Below are positions 5,620-8,312 of a DNA stretch of 8,312 nt, piece by piece; within the stretch, counting starts at the first letter, position 1, and each line of letters starts with the position of its first letter. Both the position numbers and the translations under genes were made by a program. Source of the DNA: Kiritimatiellales bacterium (lineage in GTDB: Bacteria; Verrucomicrobiota; Kiritimatiellia; Kiritimatiellales; Tichowtungiaceae); contig JAQUXG010000065.1 in NCBI GenBank assembly GCA_028692515.1, forward strand, positions 1 through 8,312. The letters run 5' to 3'. A model generated the notes under the pieces. That model was not told where the DNA came from. It did no database searches and saw only the letters and a list, made by a program, of their open reading frames with translations.

Positions 5620-8071
5620 TCAACCGCCTGTCCGACGGGGCAAACTCCTGCTGCACATTTTCAGGCTGACCAGCTTCGCTCTGGCACTTTTCGCTCTGCT
5701 GACGCTTTTCGCTCTGCTGACCGTCGGACTGCCTCCAAATACAATACGGCGCATCACAGCGCAACTGCATGAGGCGGGCATTCCCTTGCAGGTCAAATCC
5801 ATCCGGCTGTCCATGCATCACGGCTGGCAGCTCAATGACGCACGCCTCTACAGCACCTCCCCAGATGACCTCCAGCCGCTTCTGGAGGTTAAAAAACTCT
5901 ATGTGATGCCCTGGCCGGTCGATTGGAAAAATCTGGTAACCGGCAGTTGGCATATCAACGTCTATGCCAAACGTCTCGGCGTCTCGCTGGGCCGTCCATG
6001 GGAGGATGCCCTGCCGAAAAACCATCCGTTCCGCACCATCAGCCAGCTGAAAGCCTCCCTGACCGCCGCGCCCGGACGGATTAACCTTGAAAGCTCCGAT
6101 TTGCAGTGGGGCAACATCCGTCTTCTTACGCATGGAGCCGCTCTCTTCTCTACCGTCAGAAATGAAAGCCAATCCCGGCAGAGCAAAGACTTCCGCCGCC
6201 GCGCGGCCAAAGCGGCCGATGCGTTAAGCCTTCTGAAATGCGAGAAATTCCCGAACCTGAACCTGACGTTCAACCTGAATGAAGCTCACCCTGAAGAAAA
6301 CTCTCTGGAGGCCATCCTGACCGCAGAAGGCATCGTCTGGCAGAACCGTGTTTATGAACGGCTCTCGGGAATACTTGAATACCGCGATTCATTCTGGACG
6401 GTTCCCATACTGCAACTGAACCGGTCTCAACAGGAACAGTTGATTCTGCACGGCAAAATAAACTTTGAAACCGGCATCGCGCAGGCGTCCGTTGAAAACA
6501 CCCTGTCCGCCACCGACCTCTTCAGTCTCCTTCCGGAGGAGGCGCAGTCTGCAGTGGCGCAAACCGGAATTCAGCCATACGGTCGTTTTGACTTCACCGC
6601 CTCGGCCGGTCCCGCGCCGGCCGAACAGCTCGCCGAAAAAATCACGGTGCAGATACAGCAGGCTCAATTCAAACGTAAAGACACCCTCGTCGATCCGCTC
6701 ACTCTGCGCCTGACCCGCGATGGAAACCGGGTTGAGGTCAGCGACATGCAAGCCGTCGTCAACAACGGCCCGTTGAGCGGAAACCTCAAACTCGACCTCG
6801 ATTCCAAAGCATGGACTGCCCGCATGAAAACGCAGTGCGATCCGTTGATTGCCGGGGAATACGATAAAGATCTCCAGGATTTCCTTCAGCGTTTCGACTT
6901 TCCCGTTGAACTGCCGAAAACCGATCTGGCCCTTTCGCAAGCCGGTCCCGACCAGCCCGTCGTCATGAACGGCACCATTTCAGCAAACCGTTTCCTTTGC
7001 GGCGGAGTGCCCATCGACCATCTCGAAACCTCGTTGATCTATTCCAACCATGTGGTGGATCTAACCCCCATTCACGCCGTCCGCATGAATGAACAGTTTG
7101 ACGGCAGCGTTCAGGTGGACTTTAACCGCCAGCTCGGAATCTTTAACGCAACCAACAGCTTCCCGCCCGCCGACATCGCCCGCGCGCTGGCACCCGACAA
7201 ACACACCCTGCTTGAACTGTTTCGTTTTGACGGACCGGTTTATGCCGCCGGTCATGGCCAGATTGACTACGGCGGATGGACCCATCACGCCTTTAACGGC
7301 GTATTCCGCGCCGAAAATGTCGGCATCAACAAACTTCAAGTCTCACTCTTCAGCGCCAATGTGGAAATGCGCGGAACACAGCTTCTCTTCACAAACGCTT
7401 CGGCCCGGATTTATGACGGCCTCGCAAAAGGTTCCGCGGAATTTGATATTTCCCTCGAGGACGGTTCCGCTCCCTGCCATATCAACGCCCGTCTCTCTCA
7501 GATAAATCTGGAGAAGATGCTCGGGCAGGTCTCCGCCGGCGGCTACAACCGCACACGCGGGTTGCTCTCCACAGCATTTGAACTCTCTGCCGATGCGAAG
7601 GCCGGCTTCTGGAACTCGGTTTTGGGCAGTGGACAAATTAAAATTGAAAACGGCCGTCTTGCGGATGTACCGCTCTTCGGCGGCTTTTCCCGGTTGATTC
7701 AGTCCGCCTTCGCCGGGTTCAACCTCTTCTCGCTCACCACGTTCTCCGCCGACTACACCCTGCACGACGGGGCCCTCTGGAGCGACAACGCCCAGCTTGG
7801 CGGCACCCTCTTCAGCGCCCGCGCCCGCGGAAACTATTCGCCGGAAAACGGCCTCAACTTTGCCGTCATCGCCGAACCGTTCCGCCAAAGTCGCAGCGAT
7901 GACAAGGAATGGTATCAGCTGCAACGCTGGGCGGCCGAGGCCGTGAAAGAAGGAACCGCCCCGCTCTTCCGCCTGCTCGAGTTCCAGCTCGACGGACCGC
8001 TCGATAAACCGCAATGGCGCTTCGTTAATCTGCCAAAAGATGTGTCTGACCTGCTCCGCCTCTCTAAATAA
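5585..8071 (+). CDS. AsmA-like envelope protein
   Basis: An 828-residue protein with a basic N-terminus, one membrane segment (about 22-49) and a long, mostly beta-strand-like extracytoplasmic region. The first part (LQVKSIRLSMHHGWQLNDARLY, within 69-90) and the C-terminal GSGQIKIENGRLADVPLFGG region (681-700) followed by alternating short strands are typical of the AsmA superfamily (AsmA, YhdP, TamB relatives). Characterised members span the periplasm and help phospholipid movement to the outer membrane or modulate its composition; that role is carried over here by family only. The start is a TTG at 5585: an in-frame TGA lies at 5573-5575, and the first internal ATG is codon 77, which would remove the membrane anchor. 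The ribosome binding site is weak (GGTG, 4 nt upstream), so expression probably depends on the 35-nt overlap with the DUF4340 gene. The membrane segment contains an 18-bp duplication. Confidence 0.8.
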   Translation: MKNKLKKSTAPDQPPVRRGKLLLHIFRLTSFALALFALLTLFALLTVGLPPNTIRRITAQLHEAGIPLQVKSIRLSMHHGWQLNDARLYSTSPDDLQPLLEVKKLYVMPWPVDWKNLVTGSWHINVYAKRLGVSLGRPWEDALPKNHPFRTISQLKASLTAAPGRINLESSDLQWGNIRLLTHGAALFSTVRNESQSRQSKDFRRRAAKAADALSLLKCEKFPNLNLTFNLNEAHPEENSLEAILTAEGIVWQNRVYERLSGILEYRDSFWTVPILQLNRSQQEQLILHGKINFETGIAQASVENTLSATDLFSLLPEEAQSAVAQTGIQPYGRFDFTASAGPAPAEQLAEKITVQIQQAQFKRKDTLVDPLTLRLTRDGNRVEVSDMQAVVNNGPLSGNLKLDLDSKAWTARMKTQCDPLIAGEYDKDLQDFLQRFDFPVELPKTDLALSQAGPDQPVVMNGTISANRFLCGGVPIDHLETSLIYSNHVVDLTPIHAVRMNEQFDGSVQVDFNRQLGIFNATNSFPPADIARALAPDKHTLLELFRFDGPVYAAGHGQIDYGGWTHHAFNGVFRAENVGINKLQVSLFSANVEMRGTQLLFTNASARIYDGLAKGSAEFDISLEDGSAPCHINARLSQINLEKMLGQVSAGGYNRTRGLLSTAFELSADAKAGFWNSVLGSGQIKIENGRLADVPLFGGFSRLIQSAFAGFNLFSLTTFSADYTLHDGALWSDNAQLGGTLFSARARGNYSPENGLNFAVIAEPFRQSRSDDKEWYQLQRWAAEAVKEGTAPLFRLLEFQLDGPLDKPQWRFVNLPKDVSDLLRLSK
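5687..5722 (+). repeat. Tandem 18-bp duplication in the AsmA-like membrane anchor
   Basis: Two adjacent units, CTTTTCGCTCTGCTGACG and the same ending in C, match at 17 of 18 positions. They are in frame and encode LFALLT twice (residues 35-46), lengthening the hydrophobic segment by six residues, under two helical turns. The near identity at third codon positions points to a recent slippage or duplication. Confidence 0.8.
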
Positions 8072-8072
8072 A

Positions 8073-8312
8073 ATGGACTCCGATCCGTCAACGCCTTCCC
8101 CGCTCCTCTGCCCCGTCTGTAACAGCCCGCTCGACTGGATCGCCAAAGAATGCCGCTGCGCGAACGGACATTCCTTCGATCCCGCCAAAGAGGGTTACGT
8201 CAACCTGCTGCTCAGCCATCAGCGCAAATCCAGTCACCCCGGCGACAATGCCGCCATGATTCAGGCTCGCCGCCGCTTCTTCGATTCCGGAGCCTATGAC
8301 CCCGTCCGCCAG
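8073..8312 (+). CDS. rlmA: 23S rRNA (guanine-N1)-methyltransferase RlmA, N-terminal part (runs off the right edge)
   Basis: The first 80 codons of an S-adenosylmethionine-dependent enzyme that methylates N1 of a guanine in helix 35 of 23S rRNA (G745 in E. coli RlmA, G748 in the TlrB branch). The visible part is the zinc-binding N-terminal domain: Cys13, Cys16, Cys29 and His33, with the same spacings as the Cys/Cys/Cys/His site of E. coli RlmA. It is followed by the family stretch FDPAKEGYVNLL (35-46) and a second conserved block PGDNAAMIQARRRFFDSGAYDP (56-77). The methyltransferase domain lies outside the window, so which guanine is modified cannot be decided. The gene starts 1 nt after the AsmA-like stop with no Shine-Dalgarno, so it is probably co-translated with it. 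It is functionally unrelated to the transporter. Confidence 0.9.
   Translation, partial: MDSDPSTPSPLLCPVCNSPLDWIAKECRCANGHSFDPAKEGYVNLLLSHQRKSSHPGDNAAMIQARRRFFDSGAYDPVRQ

Noticed and set aside
7343..8188. Long minus-strand open frame of 281 codons, and similar long antisense frames at 964-1557, 1470-2192, 2412-3176 and 4354-5106
   Set aside because: They lie opposite well-identified genes, give no recognisable protein, and are expected by-products of the codon bias of the plus-strand genes.

Overview
The window looks like chromosomal DNA from a Gram-negative bacterium with moderately high GC. The signs are a lipoprotein signal peptide, an AsmA-like envelope protein, and a GldA/GldF/GldG-type ABC system followed by a DUF4340 protein. 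That gene order is familiar from Verrucomicrobiota, Kiritimatiellota, Planctomycetota and relatives. The lineage is an inference; no rRNA or other taxonomic marker is present.

Layout: bases 1-208 hold the 5' end of a minus-strand lipoprotein gene that leaves the window on the left. Bases 209-681 are a divergent intergenic region with no convincing gene. It holds an inverted repeat abutting the lipoprotein start codon, two short TTCCA(A/G)-NNN-(T/C)TGGAA palindromes, a good sigma70-like promoter (551-578) facing right, and an imperfect inverted repeat just after the expected transcription start. From 682 to the right edge six genes run head to tail on the plus strand: ABC ATPase, ABC-2 permease, GldG-like auxiliary protein, DUF4340 protein, AsmA-like protein and the start of 23S rRNA methyltransferase rlmA. 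Spacings are 4 nt overlap, 30 nt gap, 4 nt gap, 35 nt overlap and 1 nt gap, so this reads as one operon. No terminator was found inside it.

How they may work together: the ATPase and permease form a GldA/GldF-type ABC-2 transporter. The GldG-like and DUF4340 proteins are membrane-anchored with large extracytoplasmic parts and probably complete the complex. The AsmA-like protein, translationally overlapped with the DUF4340 gene, belongs to a superfamily in which characterised members move or control phospholipids between inner and outer membrane. Its tight linkage suggests a cell-envelope export or homeostasis role for the whole cluster rather than gliding as such. The substrate cannot be read from sequence.

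The most noteworthy signals beyond ordinary genes are the palindrome that occurs both between genes and, as an exact 17-bp match, inside the ATPase coding sequence; the four-module architecture of the DUF4340 protein; a 14-bp-period repeat where the gldG-like gene should have its ribosome binding site; and an in-frame 18-bp duplication in the AsmA-like membrane anchor. No CRISPR array, insertion sequence, tRNA or rRNA was seen.
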